Of a DNA stretch of 64,000 bases, positions 1 to 8,808 are shown in pieces; positions within the stretch are counted from its first letter, which is position 1, and each line of letters opens with the position of its first letter. The position numbers were made by a program, and so were the translations under genes. Below the pieces are notes generated by a model. That model was given only the letters and a program-made list of their open reading frames with translations, was not told where the DNA came from and made no database searches. The DNA is from Methylobacterium isbiliense (lineage in GTDB: Bacteria > Pseudomonadota > Alphaproteobacteria > Rhizobiales > Beijerinckiaceae). Location of the stretch: contig NZ_BPQQ01000047.1 in assembly GCF_022179325.1 (NCBI RefSeq), forward strand, positions 1 through 64,000, in the 5' to 3' direction.

Positions 1-651
1 CCCCTGAGGCACGCGATGGCCGCGGTCGACCGCGCCGCCACCCTGGTGCGCAGCCTGCTGGCCTTCGCCCGGCAGCAGCCCCTGGTGCCGGTGCCGCTGG
101 ACGTCAACGCGCTGGTGAGCGGCATTGCCGAGCTGATCGAGGGTGCGCTCGGCCCCTCCGGCCGGCTCGACACGCGCCTCGCCCCGGGCCTCGGCCCGGT
201 CTGCGCCGACCGCAACCAGCTGGAGAACGCGATCCTGAACCTCGCGGTGAATGCCCGCGACGCCATGGCGGGCCAGGGCACGGTGACGATCGCGACGCGG
301 GCCGTTCCGCCCGAGGAAGCCCGGCAGATCCCCTCGCTGCGGGACACGGACTACGTCCTGCTCAGCGTCACCGATACCGGCTGCGGCATGGCCCCGGAAG
401 TGGCCGAGCGGGCGCTCGAACCCTTCTTCACCACCAAGCCGCTGGGCCAGGGCACCGGCCTCGGCCTCTCCCAGGTGTTCGGCTTCGTGACGCAATCCGG
501 CGGCCACGTGGCGCTCGCCAGCGCGCCGGGCGCGGGAACCACCGTCTCCCTGTACCTGCCGGGGCAGGCAGCGGCGCAGGCGCGGACCGCCCCTTCCGGC
601 CCCGCCACCGACCCGGTAGCATGCCTCGGGGGAACCGCGAGGCCGGCATGA
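1..651 (+). CDS. Sensor histidine kinase, C-terminal part (truncated at left edge)
   Basis: The frame is open from base 1, so the true start lies outside the window. What remains is the end of the dimerisation helix followed by a complete HATPase_c domain. The N-box reads ENAILNLAVNARDAM, the G1 box DTGCGM, the F box EPFFTTK and the G2 box GQGTGLGLSQVFG. The phosphorylated His lies upstream, off the window. This form of kinase (lead-in helix RSLLAFARQQPL) is typical of soluble or PAS-linked hybrid kinases in Methylobacterium and relatives. The protein ends shortly after the ATPase domain with no fused receiver, and a separate receiver gene follows 15 bp downstream. The pair therefore probably forms a two-component system; the signal sensed cannot be told. 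Confidence 0.9.
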   Translation, partial: PLRHAMAAVDRAATLVRSLLAFARQQPLVPVPLDVNALVSGIAELIEGALGPSGRLDTRLAPGLGPVCADRNQLENAILNLAVNARDAMAGQGTVTIATRAVPPEEARQIPSLRDTDYVLLSVTDTGCGMAPEVAERALEPFFTTKPLGQGTGLGLSQVFGFVTQSGGHVALASAPGAGTTVSLYLPGQAAAQARTAPSGPATDPVACLGGTARPA

Positions 652-666
652 CACGGGTGGCGCACG

Positions 667-1035
667 ATGGGGGGTGAGCGGACGGCCAGCGTCCTCGTTG
701 TCGAGGATGAGATGCTCCTGCTCGACCTCGTCACGGCGGAGCTGGAGGATGCCGGCCTGTCGGTGATCCAGGCCTCGGACGGCGAAGCGGCCCTGGCGGT
801 GCTGGAGAGCGATGCGGCGGTGGATCTCCTGTTCACCGACATCCGGCTGCCCGGCCGGCTGGACGGCTGGCATCTCGCCGAGGCGGCCCGCAGCCTGCGC
901 CCGGACCTGAAGGTGATCTACGCCACGGGCTTCAGCAGCAACGCGCCGCGGCTCCTGCCGGACAGCCTGTTCTTCTCCAAGCCCTACCGTCCGTCGGTCA
1001 TCCTCGCGGCCATCCGGAAGTTCGGCCTGTCCTGA
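667..1035 (+). CDS. Single-domain response regulator (CheY-like receiver)
   Basis: This 122-residue protein is a receiver domain and nothing else. The acidic pair is E13-D14 (VVEDE), the phosphoacceptor Asp is D58 (FTDIRLPG) and the conserved Lys sits in FFSKPYRP near the C-terminus. It begins 15 bp after the kinase upstream and is almost certainly co-transcribed with it. With no output domain it would act by protein-protein contact or as a phosphate shuttle, possibly to the Hpt domain of the hybrid kinase that follows. The FSKPYRP ending resembles receivers that are usually fused to the C-terminus of hybrid kinases, so this may be a split version of such a fusion (inference). Confidence 0.9.
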   Translation: MGGERTASVLVVEDEMLLLDLVTAELEDAGLSVIQASDGEAALAVLESDAAVDLLFTDIRLPGRLDGWHLAEAARSLRPDLKVIYATGFSSNAPRLLPDSLFFSKPYRPSVILAAIRKFGLS

Positions 1036-1261
1036 CCTGCCGTATCGTCCGGCCCGGCCCCCCGACAATCCCCTCTCTCACGCCGCCATCCCGGCGCCGG
1101 GAGGGCCGGCCGGACGCACCGCATCGATGCGTTACGCCCAAGAGGACTGCGCACCATTTCTTGACACCCGTTCGACCTCTAGGTCATCTGACGGTGGCAC
1201 TTGCGCTCCGGACCGCCACCGGGCGACTAAGTCGCGCGGGACCGGAGGGAGGCGGGTCCGG

Positions 1262-4213
1262 ATGGTCGGTTGGCTTGGCAGGTTCCTGGGGCATGGGCCG
1301 GTCTCTCCGGTCGCCGCATCGGTCGGCCTTCTGGCGGCAGGCTCGACCGCCCTGTTCGCTGTTCTCCTGGCCGCCCTCCTGACCACCGTCCTGGCCGCGC
1401 AGCCCTCGGCGGCGGTCGTCCTGCGCCTCGCCGCCGCCGCGGCGCTCGCCCTCGCGGGGGCGGTTCTCGGCGCCCTGACCCTGGCCCTGCTCGCGAACCG
1501 GGACGGGCGCGAGACGGCGGCGATCCTCGCCGCGGCGACCCACCCGACGGAGCACGGGCGGGCGCAGGATGCCCTGGCGCAGACATCGGCGCGCCTCGCC
1601 AAGACCCTCGACTGCATGGATCAGGGCCTGGTGATGGTCGGGCCGGACCGGACCGTGCAGGTGGCCAACCGCCGCGCGCTCGAACTCCTCGATCTCACGC
1701 CCGAGTTTATCGCGGCGCGGCCGACCTACCGCGCCTTCCGGGCCGCGGCGCGCCGCAGCCCGCGCTGGGGCAGCCTCGCGGACGACACGCCGCTGCGGCT
1801 CTCGGAGGAGGACGAGGGCGAGCGGCGGACGATCGCCCTGCGGCACACCCCGGACGGGAGGGCGCTCGAGATCCGCACCCTGCGTACCGACGACGGGGGG
1901 ATGATCCAGACGCTCACCGACGTCACCGACCGGCGCAAGGCCGAGGACCGCTACCGGCTTCTGGCCGAGAACGCCACCGATCTCGTCTCCCTCTGGCCCA
2001 GCGCCGATTCGGGCCGCATCTACGTCTCGCCCTCGGCGCGGTCGGTGGTGGGCTGGGAGCCGGAGGAATTCGCGCGGCTGCCGCTGGCCCGGCGCATCCA
2101 TCCGGACGACCTGCCGCGGGTGGCGGCCGAGATCGCCGACCTGACCGCCGCGAAGCCGCGGCGGGTGAGCGAGCACCGGATGCGCCACAAGGCCGGGCAC
2201 CACGTCTGGGTCGAGGCGGCGTTCCAGCTCACCAAGGCCGGCACCCCGGAAGAGGCGCTGATCGTGTCGGCCCGCGACGTCACCGCCCGGCGCGCCGCCG
2301 ACGCGGCCCTGCGGGAAAGCGAGGCGCGTCACCGCCTGCTGGCCGAGCGCACCGGGGACATCATCGTCCGGGCCGACCTCGACGGGACGCTGCGCTATCT
2401 TTCGCCCGCCGTGGAAGGGGTGACCGGCTACACCCCCGAGACGCTGCTGAACCGCAGGGCGACCGACCTCATCGATCCGGAGGATCGCGCGGCGGTGCGG
2501 CGGGCCTACCGGCGCCTGCTCGTGGCCGCGCCCGGGACGAAGACGAGTCTCACCTACCGGGCGCGCCACCGGCTCGGCCACGCCGTCTGGCTTGAGGTCA
2601 ACCCGACACTGCTGCGCGACGAGACTACGGGGCAGCCGCTCGGCTACGTCGACGTGGCGCGGGACGTGACGGTGCGCATGGCAGTAGAGGCGGAACTCGC
2701 CGCCGCCCGCGAGCAGACCGAGGCCGCCCGCATCGAGGCCGAGCAGGCGAGCCGGGCCAAGAGCGACTTCCTGGCCTCGATGAGCCACGAGATCCGCACG
2801 CCGCTGAACGGCATTCTGGGCTACACGGAGCTGCTGCTCGACGATGCCGCCCTGAGCGAGGCCCAGCGCCGGCAGGCGGAGCGGATTCGGTCGGCGGGCT
2901 CGGCGCTGCTGACCGTCGTCAACGACATCCTCGACTTCTCGGAGATCGAGGCGGGGCGGGTCGAGCTCGACCCCGCCGCCTTCGACCTGCGCGGCCTGAC
3001 CGACAACGCGGTCGCGATCGTGGGGCAACTCGCCGAGCGCAAGGGCCTGGGCATCGATGTGAGGGTGGATCCGGCCGTGCCGGCCCGGCTCGTCGGCGAC
3101 CAGAACCGCCTGCGCCAGATCCTGCTCAACCTCCTCAACAACGCCCTCAAGTTCACGGAGCGCGGCACGATCGTCCTCGCGGTGACGCGCGCCGCCTGCG
3201 GCGCGGTGCGGTTCGCCGTCACGGATACGGGCATCGGCATCGCGCCCGAGCGGCAGGGCCGGCTCTTTCAGCGCTTCAGCCAGGTCGACGGCTCGATCCG
3301 ACGCGAATTCGGCGGCACGGGGCTCGGGCTCGCCATCTCGAAGAAGCTGGTGGAGCGGATGGGCGGCACGATCGGCGTGGAGAGCCGCCTGGGCGCGGGC
3401 TCGACCTTCTGGTTCGCGGTCGGCCTGCCGGCGGCCGGGACGCCGCCGCGGCCGCCTCCCCCGCAGGCACCGGAGCGGACGGTGAGCCCCCGGCGGATCC
3501 TCCTCGCCGAGGACTTGGTCATGAACCAGGAACTCGTCCGCGCGGTGCTGGAGCGGGCAGGCCACACGGTCGAGGTCGCCCAGGACGGCTGGGAAGCGGT
3601 CATCGCCGTCCAGACGAATCCCTACGACCTCGTGCTGATGGACGTGCAGATGCCCGGCATGGACGGGGTGACGGCGACGCGGCACATCCGGTCGCTACCC
3701 GGCCCGATGGGCGAGGTGCCGGTCATCGCTCTCACGGCCAACGTCCTGCCCGCGCAGGTGGCGGCCTTCCGCGCCGCCGGCATGAACGACCACATCGGCA
3801 AGCCCTTCCGGCGGGAGGAACTGCAGGCGGCGGTCGAGCGCTGGACGAGCGGGGCGCCCGGCCGGCAGGCCCCGGTCGACCGGACGGTCTACGAGGACGT
3901 CGCGGGCCTGCTCGGCCCGGCGCGCCTCGCCCGCCTCCTCGACGACCTCGCCCGCGAGATCGGGGACCGGCTGAGCGATGCCTGCCTCGACGGCTCGGAT
4001 CTCGCCCGGCTGCGGGGCGACGCCCACGGGCTCGCCTCGGCGGCGGGCCAGCTCGGCTTCGCGGAGCTGGCCCGCCTGTGCCGGGATCTGGAGCGGGCCT
4101 GCCGGGAGGAGCGCGACCGGCCGGGGCCGGACCTCGCGTCGATCCTGGCCGCCCTGCGCCAGGCCCGCGACCGTGCCCTCGGGGAGATCGGCCGCCTGCG
4201 TCCGGCCGCGTGA
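1262..4213 (+). CDS. Hybrid sensor histidine kinase: 2 TM, 3 PAS, HisKA-HATPase, receiver, Hpt
   Basis: The ATG at 1262 is chosen because a purine-rich GGAGGGAGGCGG lies just upstream and the N-terminus then starts directly before two hydrophobic helices (about residues 12-45 and 50-78). The same frame stays open to 1127 but adds only basic, low-complexity residues. The protein is 983 aa. Three PAS folds follow, roughly at 110-225, 228-343 and 351-473. Then come a HisKA domain with phosphorylatable H509 ([10 protein letters not shown]), an HATPase_c domain with N-box and [11 protein letters not shown], a receiver with D794 ([10 protein letters not shown]), and a C-terminal Hpt helix bundle with probable H922 ([14 protein letters not shown]). 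This is a complete four-step phosphorelay kinase of the ArcB/BarA kind. No dedicated DNA-binding partner lies beside it. Confidence 0.9.
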   Translation: MVGWLGRFLGHGPVSPVAASVGLLAAGSTALFAVLLAALLTTVLAAQPSAAVVLRLAAAAALALAGAVLGALTLALLANRDGRETAAILAAATHPTEHGRAQDALAQTSARLAKTLDCMDQGLVMVGPDRTVQVANRRALELLDLTPEFIAARPTYRAFRAAARRSPRWGSLADDTPLRLSEEDEGERRTIALRHTPDGRALEIRTLRTDDGGMIQTLTDVTDRRKAEDRYRLLAENATDLVSLWPSADSGRIYVSPSARSVVGWEPEEFARLPLARRIHPDDLPRVAAEIADLTAAKPRRVSEHRMRHKAGHHVWVEAAFQLTKAGTPEEALIVSARDVTARRAADAALRESEARHRLLAERTGDIIVRADLDGTLRYLSPAVEGVTGYTPETLLNRRATDLIDPEDRAAVRRAYRRLLVAAPGTKTSLTYRARHRLGHAVWLEVNPTLLRDETTGQPLGYVDVARDVTVRMAVEAELAAAREQTEAARIEAEQASRAKSDFLASMSHEIRTPLNGILGYTELLLDDAALSEAQRRQAERIRSAGSALLTVVNDILDFSEIEAGRVELDPAAFDLRGLTDNAVAIVGQLAERKGLGIDVRVDPAVPARLVGDQNRLRQILLNLLNNALKFTERGTIVLAVTRAACGAVRFAVTDTGIGIAPERQGRLFQRFSQVDGSIRREFGGTGLGLAISKKLVERMGGTIGVESRLGAGSTFWFAVGLPAAGTPPRPPPPQAPERTVSPRRILLAEDLVMNQELVRAVLERAGHTVEVAQDGWEAVIAVQTNPYDLVLMDVQMPGMDGVTATRHIRSLPGPMGEVPVIALTANVLPAQVAAFRAAGMNDHIGKPFRREELQAAVERWTSGAPGRQAPVDRTVYEDVAGLLGPARLARLLDDLAREIGDRLSDACLDGSDLARLRGDAHGLASAAGQLGFAELARLCRDLERACREERDRPGPDLASILAALRQARDRALGEIGRLRPAA

Positions 4214-4326
4214 GCGGGCCGGCCGGGCCGCGCGGCACCGGCCGGGCCGCCGGTTCAGGCAGGAGGACAGGACGTCGCGCTGCAGCGCCCGGACCGATCT
4301 CGACGAGACGGTCTCGGCCGCCGGGC

Positions 4327-4656
4327 TCAGCCCTCGGTCAGCCTGAGCCCGATCACCCCCGCGGCGACGAGGCCGAGGCAGAGCAGGCGGGCCGGGTTCG
4401 CGGGTTCGCCGAAGGCCACGAGGCCGAGCGCCGCCGTGCCGATCGCCCCGACCCCCGTCCAGACCGCGTAGGCGGTGCCGACGGGCAGCACCCGCACGGC
4501 CTGCCCCAGCGCCGCCACCAGGGCGGCGAGGAGCAGGAGCGAGACGAGGCTCCAGCCCGGCCGGGTGAAGCCCTCGTTGAGCTTCATGGCGCCGGCCCAG
4601 GCCACGTCGAGCAGCCCCGCCAGCAGGAGGAGCGCCCAGGCGAGCGGGACGCTCAC
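4327..4656 (-). CDS. Small multidrug resistance (SMR) transporter, SugE/Gdx-like
   Basis: A 109-residue protein of four membrane helices. The motif LPVGTAYAVWTGVGAIG and the later FGEPANPARL are the signature of the Gdx/SugE branch of the SMR family, whose characterised members export guanidinium or small quaternary cations by proton antiport as a dual-topology dimer. The start is GTG (4656-4654), which overlaps the TGA of the upstream glutathione transferase in a GTGA arrangement and indicates translational coupling. The helix-1 acidic residue that binds proton and substrate, Glu in the known family, is Asp here (AGLLDVAWA, D17). That may change the pKa and the substrate range. Confidence 0.85.
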   Translation of the reverse strand: MSVPLAWALLLLAGLLDVAWAGAMKLNEGFTRPGWSLVSLLLLAALVAALGQAVRVLPVGTAYAVWTGVGAIGTAALGLVAFGEPANPARLLCLGLVAAGVIGLRLTEG

Positions 4657-5282
4657 GGCCGCGCCCCGGTCGGCACCGCGAGGCCGCGCTGCACGGCCGG
4701 CCGCGCCGCCACCGCCTCGTGCCAGCGCCGCAGGTGCGGATAGGGCGCGAGGTCGAGCCCGAGTGTCGGACCGGCGATGCGGATCCAGGGCCACGTCATC
4801 ACGTCGGCGACCCCGTAGGCCTCGCCCGCGAGGTGGGCCCCGCGCGCGAGCTGCCCGTCGAGGACGCGAAACAGCCGTTCGGCCTCGCGCTCGAACCGGG
4901 CGATCACGGCGGGCGGCTTCTCGGGGGAAAAGATCTTCCAGGTCCAGATCTGGCCGAGGGTCGGGCCGACATGGGCGGCCTGGAACAACACCCATTGCAG
5001 GGCCGTGTCACGCGCCTCGGCGGTGCCGGGCAGGAGCACGCCGGAGCGCTCCGCGAGGTAGAACAGGATCGCCCCCGACTCGACCAGCGTGCGGCCGCGG
5101 TCGGGATCGACGATCACCGGGATCTTGTTGGCGGGGTTGAGCGCCAGGAAGTCCGGCCGGTGCTGGTCGCCCCGCTCGATGTCGACGAGACGGACCTCGT
5201 AGGGAAGGCCGGTCTCTTCGAGCATGATCGAGGCCTTGTGCCCGTTGGGCGTGGCGTAGGTGTGGAGCTGGATCGGCGTCAT
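4653..5282 (-). CDS. Glutathione S-transferase, YfcG/Ure2-like (nu class)
   Basis: 209 residues. The thioredoxin-like N-terminal domain begins LHTYATPNGHKASIMLEE, contains the cis-proline segment NKIPVIVD and the glutathione-binding VESGAILFYLAE, and is followed by an all-helical C-terminal domain. The TPNGHK segment is that of E. coli YfcG and yeast Ure2p relatives, which act mainly as disulfide-bond reductases or peroxidases rather than classical conjugating transferases (family knowledge). It is the first gene of a two-gene minus-strand operon with the SMR transporter and lies divergent from a LysR regulator 153 bp away. That layout suggests control by that regulator and a shared detoxification role. 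Confidence 0.88.
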   Translation of the reverse strand: MTPIQLHTYATPNGHKASIMLEETGLPYEVRLVDIERGDQHRPDFLALNPANKIPVIVDPDRGRTLVESGAILFYLAERSGVLLPGTAEARDTALQWVLFQAAHVGPTLGQIWTWKIFSPEKPPAVIARFEREAERLFRVLDGQLARGAHLAGEAYGVADVMTWPWIRIAGPTLGLDLAPYPHLRRWHEAVAARPAVQRGLAVPTGARP

Positions 5283-5427
5283 GGCGGGGTCGGCATCCGG
5301 TGAGAGCCGGAAGCATGTGCGGACACCCCACCGCCTGCCATCTGGATTTCCGCCCGGCCGGCCTGCACAGATGCACAGGGTGACGGGGTTGAACGCCCGA
5401 TCCGCGGCGCATCCGCCGCACAGGGGA

Positions 5428-5441
5428 GTGCACTCATGCAC
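5428..5441. promoter_or_regulatory. Inverted repeat GTGCA-N4-TGCAC at the lysR start, possible operator
   Basis: The sequence GTGCACTCATGCAC forms a perfect 5-bp inverted repeat with a 4-bp spacer that covers the start codon of the LysR gene. Two further TGCACAG copies lie upstream at 5364-5370 and 5373-5378 inside the divergent promoter region. Repeated half-sites near the regulator start fit LysR-type autoregulation and control of the divergent glutathione transferase/SMR operon, but binding is inferred, not seen. Confidence 0.35.
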
Positions 5442-6338
5442 AGGACGATCGCCTGGGACGACCTGCGCCTCGTCCTGGCGGTGGCCGAGCAGGGCTCGCT
5501 CGCGGCGGCCGCACGGGTGCTCGGCGTCAACCACACCACGGTGCTGCGTCGGGTCAACGCGGTCGAGGCCGCCCAGGGCGTGCGCCTGTTCGAGCGGCTT
5601 CCCGGCGGCGTCGCGCTCACGGCGGCGGGCGAGGAGGTGCGGGACGCAGCCCGCGCGATGGCGGAGGCGGCCGCCGCGATTGAGCGCCGGCTCGCGGGCC
5701 GGGACCTGAGGCTCGCCGGCTCCCTGCGGGTGACGACCACCGACACCCTGATGGCCGCGGTCCTGCCCGGCATCCTGGCGGACTTTCGGGCGGCGCACCC
5801 GGGCGTGACGGTCGAGGTCTCGACCGCCCACGCGGTGGCGAACCTGACCCGGCGCGATGCCGACGTGGCGATCCGCCCCTCGCGCGAGCCGCCCGAGATC
5901 CTGGTGGGGCGGCGCGTGGCGGGCATCGCCTTCGCGCGCTACGCCCGTGCGGCCGATGCGGCGGGCTGGCGCGGCGAGGCTGCCGACCCGCCCTGGCTCG
6001 GCCTGGACGACAGCCTCGCGGCCACCGCGCTGGGGCGCTGGCTGCGCGGGATGCCGGGGGCGCGGGTGGTGCTGCGGGCCGATTCCCTGCTGGCGCTGGC
6101 CCAGGCCGCCGCGGCCGGCCTCGGGGTCGCCCCCCTGCCCTGCTATCTCGGCGACGCGACGCCCGGCCTCGCCCGGCTCGATCCGGCGCCGCTCGCGGAG
6201 GTGGAGAGCGCGCTCTGGGTGCTCACCCATCCGGACCTGCGCCGCACCGCGCGGGTGCGGGCCTTCACGGACTTTGCCGCGCGCGCCCTCGCGCAGCGCC
6301 GCGCCCTGTTCGAGGGGACGGGCGGACCTCCGTCCTGA
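5436..6338 (+). CDS. LysR-family transcriptional regulator
   Basis: 300 residues, the normal length. The winged helix-turn-helix occupies about residues 6-65 (LVLAVAEQGSLAAAARVLGVNHTTVLRRV). After a linker helix comes the periplasmic-binding-protein-like effector domain starting at SLRVTTTDTLMAAVLP. It is divergent from the glutathione transferase/SMR pair, the usual arrangement for a LysR regulator and its target. Its 3' end overlaps the convergent aldolase gene by 74 bp. The effector is unknown; the short effector domain resembles the group controlling oxidative or electrophile stress genes only in general form. Confidence 0.9.
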   Translation: MHRTIAWDDLRLVLAVAEQGSLAAAARVLGVNHTTVLRRVNAVEAAQGVRLFERLPGGVALTAAGEEVRDAARAMAEAAAAIERRLAGRDLRLAGSLRVTTTDTLMAAVLPGILADFRAAHPGVTVEVSTAHAVANLTRRDADVAIRPSREPPEILVGRRVAGIAFARYARAADAAGWRGEAADPPWLGLDDSLAATALGRWLRGMPGARVVLRADSLLALAQAAAAGLGVAPLPCYLGDATPGLARLDPAPLAEVESALWVLTHPDLRRTARVRAFTDFAARALAQRRALFEGTGGPPS

Positions 6339-6978
6339 GGCCGTAGCTGGCGAAGCCCTCCAAGACCTCGTCGATCTCCGCCCGCGACAGGATCACCGGG
6401 CCGCCTTCGAGTTGCAGGCTGTAGTAGTACTGCTTGGCGAGGGCTTCGAGTTCCACCGCGCGCCACATCGCCTTCTCCAGGCTGTCGCCGATGGCGATGA
6501 TGCCGTGGTTGGCGAGCAGGCAGGCGGTGCGCCCGTCGAGCGCCGCCAGCGCCTCCCGCGACAGCGCCTCCGTGCCGTAGAGGGCATAGCCCGAGCAGCG
6601 CACGTCGTGCCCGCCGAAGGCCGCCACCATGTAGTGGCAGGCCGGGATCGCGCGCCGGGCGATGGCCAGGGTGGTGGCGAAGGTGGGGTGGGCGTGCACC
6701 ACCGCGTGGGCGTCGGGCCGGCTGCGCAGGATGTCGCGGTGGAAGCGCCACTCGGTGGAGGGCTTGAGCGGCCCCTCCCACACCGTCCCGTCGCCGTCGA
6801 GCGGCAGGGCGGCGATCATCTCGGGCGTCATGCGGTCGTAGGGCGTGGCGCTCGGGGTGAGCAGCATGCGCGCGCCGCAGCGGGCCGAGATGTTGCCCGA
6901 GGTGCCCTGGTTGAGGCCGCTGCGGTTCATCTCCAGGCAGAGCGCCACGATGGTCTGCCGCAGGGTCGCCTCGTCCAC
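6265..6978 (-). CDS. Class II aldolase/adducin family protein (FucA-like)
   Basis: A GTG start at 6978 is preferred: GGGAGAG lies 6 bp upstream and the protein then begins with the usual helix DEATLRQTIVALCLEMNRSG. It is 237 aa. Zinc ligands of the L-fuculose-1-phosphate aldolase fold are in place at H95 and H97 (VVHAHPTF) and H158 (ANHGI), with catalytic Glu E76 (KPSTEWRFH); in E. coli FucA these are H92, H94, H155 and E73. The phosphate-binding TSGNISAR loop is present. It probably cleaves or epimerises a phosphorylated sugar, or an unphosphorylated hydroxy-aldehyde. No neighbouring sugar genes identify the substrate. It converges with and overlaps the lysR gene. Confidence 0.85.
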   Translation of the reverse strand: MDEATLRQTIVALCLEMNRSGLNQGTSGNISARCGARMLLTPSATPYDRMTPEMIAALPLDGDGTVWEGPLKPSTEWRFHRDILRSRPDAHAVVHAHPTFATTLAIARRAIPACHYMVAAFGGHDVRCSGYALYGTEALSREALAALDGRTACLLANHGIIAIGDSLEKAMWRAVELEALAKQYYYSLQLEGGPVILSRAEIDEVLEGFASYGLRTEVRPSPRTGRGAARGRARQSP

Positions 6979-7300
6979 ACCGTCTCTCCCGCCCGGTTCC
7001 GAGCCCTGTGTGGCGCACGAGGCCGCCCGGACACAAGCACCCCGAAAATCCATCCCGCCCGCGCGCCGTCATCGGCGTGTCATCGATCAGCCGGCTGAAT
7101 GTCGAGGTGCAATACAATGCATGCCCCGGCGACGTCTTCAGCCGGCAAGGTATCCTTCCGTGACGGCTTGAAGTCGTCATGTTTCTGTTAAGGACATCCA
7201 CTACCGCTCGGTCCCCGAAACCGGGCGCGCGGACTCGGACCGCCCGACATCCGCCCGTCGCCGACGCGCCCTCCTCCCACCCGTCCCGAGGTGTCGATCG
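6979..7300. other. Divergent intergenic region between aldolase and pmtA-like genes
   Basis: This 322-bp stretch has no convincing gene. It contains the leaderward ends of two divergent genes. A 9-bp inverted repeat, GCCGGCTGA at 7090-7098 and TCAGCCGGC at 7138-7146, brackets a relatively AT-rich segment (around 7111-7125) that is a plausible site for a promoter or operator. No clear -35/-10 pair could be fixed. Confidence 0.4.
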
Positions 7301-7987
7301 ATGTCGCCCCATTCGAACAGCCACGCCGCTTCCGCCGACGACCTCCCGGCGCGCGACCTCGACACGGATGCGGTGGCGCGGGCCTACGGGCGCTGGGCGC
7401 CGGTCTACGACATGGTGTTCGGCCGCGTCTTCGCCCGCGGGCGCAGCCTCGCCATCGAGGCGGCCGAGCGCGCCGGCGGACGGGTGCTGGAGGTCGGGGT
7501 CGGCACCGGCATCTCGCTGCCCGCCTATCGCCGCTCCACCCGCCTGTTCGGGGTCGACATCTCGGAGCCGATGCTGGCCAAGGCCCGCGAGCGGGTCCGC
7601 GCGCTCCGGCTGCAGAACGTCGAGGGGCTCGCCGTCATGGATGCGGAGCGGCTCGACTTCCCGGACGGCGCCTTCGACGTGGTGGTGGCGCAGTACGTCG
7701 TGACCGCGGTGCCGAACCCGGAGGCCGCCCTGACCGAATTCGCCCGCGTGCTGCGGCCCGGCGGCGAGATCGTGATCACCACCCGCATCGGCGCCGAGGG
7801 GGGCCTGCGGGGCGTGATGGAGAAGGCCTTCTCGCCGGTCGCCAACCGGCTCGGCTGGCGCACGGAATTCTCCTTCGCCCGCTATGCGCGCTGGGCCGAG
7901 GCCCACGGCATCGCCATCGTCGAGCGCCGGCCGCTGCCGCCGCTCGGGCATTTCTGCCTGCTGCGGCTGGCCAAGCCCGCCCGCTGA
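7301..7987 (+). CDS. SAM-dependent methyltransferase, PmtA-like (phosphatidylethanolamine N-methyltransferase)
   Basis: 228 residues. The class I SAM-binding fold is clear: motif I LEVGVGTGISLP at about 63-74, the acidic end of strand 2 in FGVDISEPMLAKARERV, and the post-motif segment DVVVAQYVVTAVPNPE. The N-terminal AYGRWAPVYDMVFGRVFARGR and the middle part match the Rhodobacter-type soluble PmtA, which methylates phosphatidylethanolamine three times to phosphatidylcholine. A phosphatidylserine decarboxylase gene (source of phosphatidylethanolamine) lies 2.5 kb away and supports a lipid role. The start at 7301 is an ATG; an out-of-frame ATG precedes it. A ubiquinone/menaquinone C-methyltransferase (UbiE-like) activity is the main alternative. 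Confidence 0.75.
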   Translation: MSPHSNSHAASADDLPARDLDTDAVARAYGRWAPVYDMVFGRVFARGRSLAIEAAERAGGRVLEVGVGTGISLPAYRRSTRLFGVDISEPMLAKARERVRALRLQNVEGLAVMDAERLDFPDGAFDVVVAQYVVTAVPNPEAALTEFARVLRPGGEIVITTRIGAEGGLRGVMEKAFSPVANRLGWRTEFSFARYARWAEAHGIAIVERRPLPPLGHFCLLRLAKPAR

Positions 7988-8053
7988 GCGGGCCGGCGCC
8001 TCACCGCCCACCCCCTTTTCGCCAAGAACCCGAACCCGGAGGAGACCGGTCCG

Positions 8054-8662
8054 ATGAACAGCTTTCTCGAAGCCCTGCGGGTGCAGCGCTGGGACGACCA
8101 CCGCTACTACCACCACAGCCGGATCAACCAGGCGCTCCACCTCGTGAGCGCGGTGAGCTTCCTCGTCGCTTACGCGATGGCCTTCACCGACCCGGCGGTC
8201 GCCGCCCTGATCGGCTGGCTCGTCGCCATGACCAGCCGGCAGGCCGGCCACCTGTTCTTCGAGCCCAAGGGCTACGACGAGGTGAACCAGGCGACGCACG
8301 AGCACAAGGAGGAGATCAAGGTCGGCTACAACCTGCAGCGGAAGGTCGTGCTGCTCGCCATCTGGGCGCTGTCGCCGCTGCCGCTCTGCCTCGACCCGAC
8401 CTTCTTCGGCCTGTTCGCGCAGCCCCAGGGACCGGGCGACATCGTCCGCCACGTCGGGATGATCTGGCTCGTGCTCGCGGGCGCCGGCCTGCTCTTCCGC
8501 ACGGTCCAGCTCTTCGTCGTGCGCGACGTGCAGACCGGCCTCGTCTGGGCGGCGAAGATCCTCACCGACCCCTTCCACGACATCAAGCTCTACCACCGGG
8601 CGCCGCTCTACCTGCTCCAGGGCGAGCTGATCGACCGGGGCGTCGCCCACCGGCACCACTGA
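8054..8662 (+). CDS. Multi-pass membrane protein, possibly Mpo1/DUF962-like
   Basis: 202 residues with about four hydrophobic segments. Conserved-looking polar motifs face the same side: YYHHSRINQALHLVS near the N-terminus, then RQAGHLFFEPKGYDEVNQATHEHKEE after the second helix, and DPFHDIKLYH near the end. The His spacing (Y-H-H-x-x-N-x-x-H, then GH-x-x-FE) resembles DUF962/Mpo1, an iron-dependent dioxygenase that alpha-oxidises 2-hydroxy fatty acids in yeast, but I rate this only as a resemblance. It starts 66 bp after the pmtA-like gene with GGAGGAGA upstream, so it is probably co-transcribed. Its place beside lipid genes favours a role in membrane lipid or fatty-acid chemistry. Confidence 0.5.
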   Translation: MNSFLEALRVQRWDDHRYYHHSRINQALHLVSAVSFLVAYAMAFTDPAVAALIGWLVAMTSRQAGHLFFEPKGYDEVNQATHEHKEEIKVGYNLQRKVVLLAIWALSPLPLCLDPTFFGLFAQPQGPGDIVRHVGMIWLVLAGAGLLFRTVQLFVVRDVQTGLVWAAKILTDPFHDIKLYHRAPLYLLQGELIDRGVAHRHH

Positions 8663-8808
8663 AGGGCGAGCCGGGCCGCGATCCGGTTCTCACCCCCAAA
8701 CGAAGGGCGGGCCCCGCTCTCCCACCCGGGACAGGGGGCCCGCGCCCGATCCTTCGGCGGCGGTAAGAGGGCGGCGGCAAGAGTCGGATGCGCTCCCCCG
8801 ATCTCCCC

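Noticed and set aside
1184-3685. An 833-codon open frame on the minus strand opposite the hybrid kinase
   Set aside because: It mirrors the kinase gene in a very GC-rich region, has Arg/Pro/Gly/Asp-rich low-complexity translation and no domain; the plus-strand kinase has all its motifs.
7089-7146. Riboswitch upstream of the pmtA-like gene
   Set aside because: Only a simple 9-bp inverted repeat is present, on neither strand matching a riboswitch core I know.
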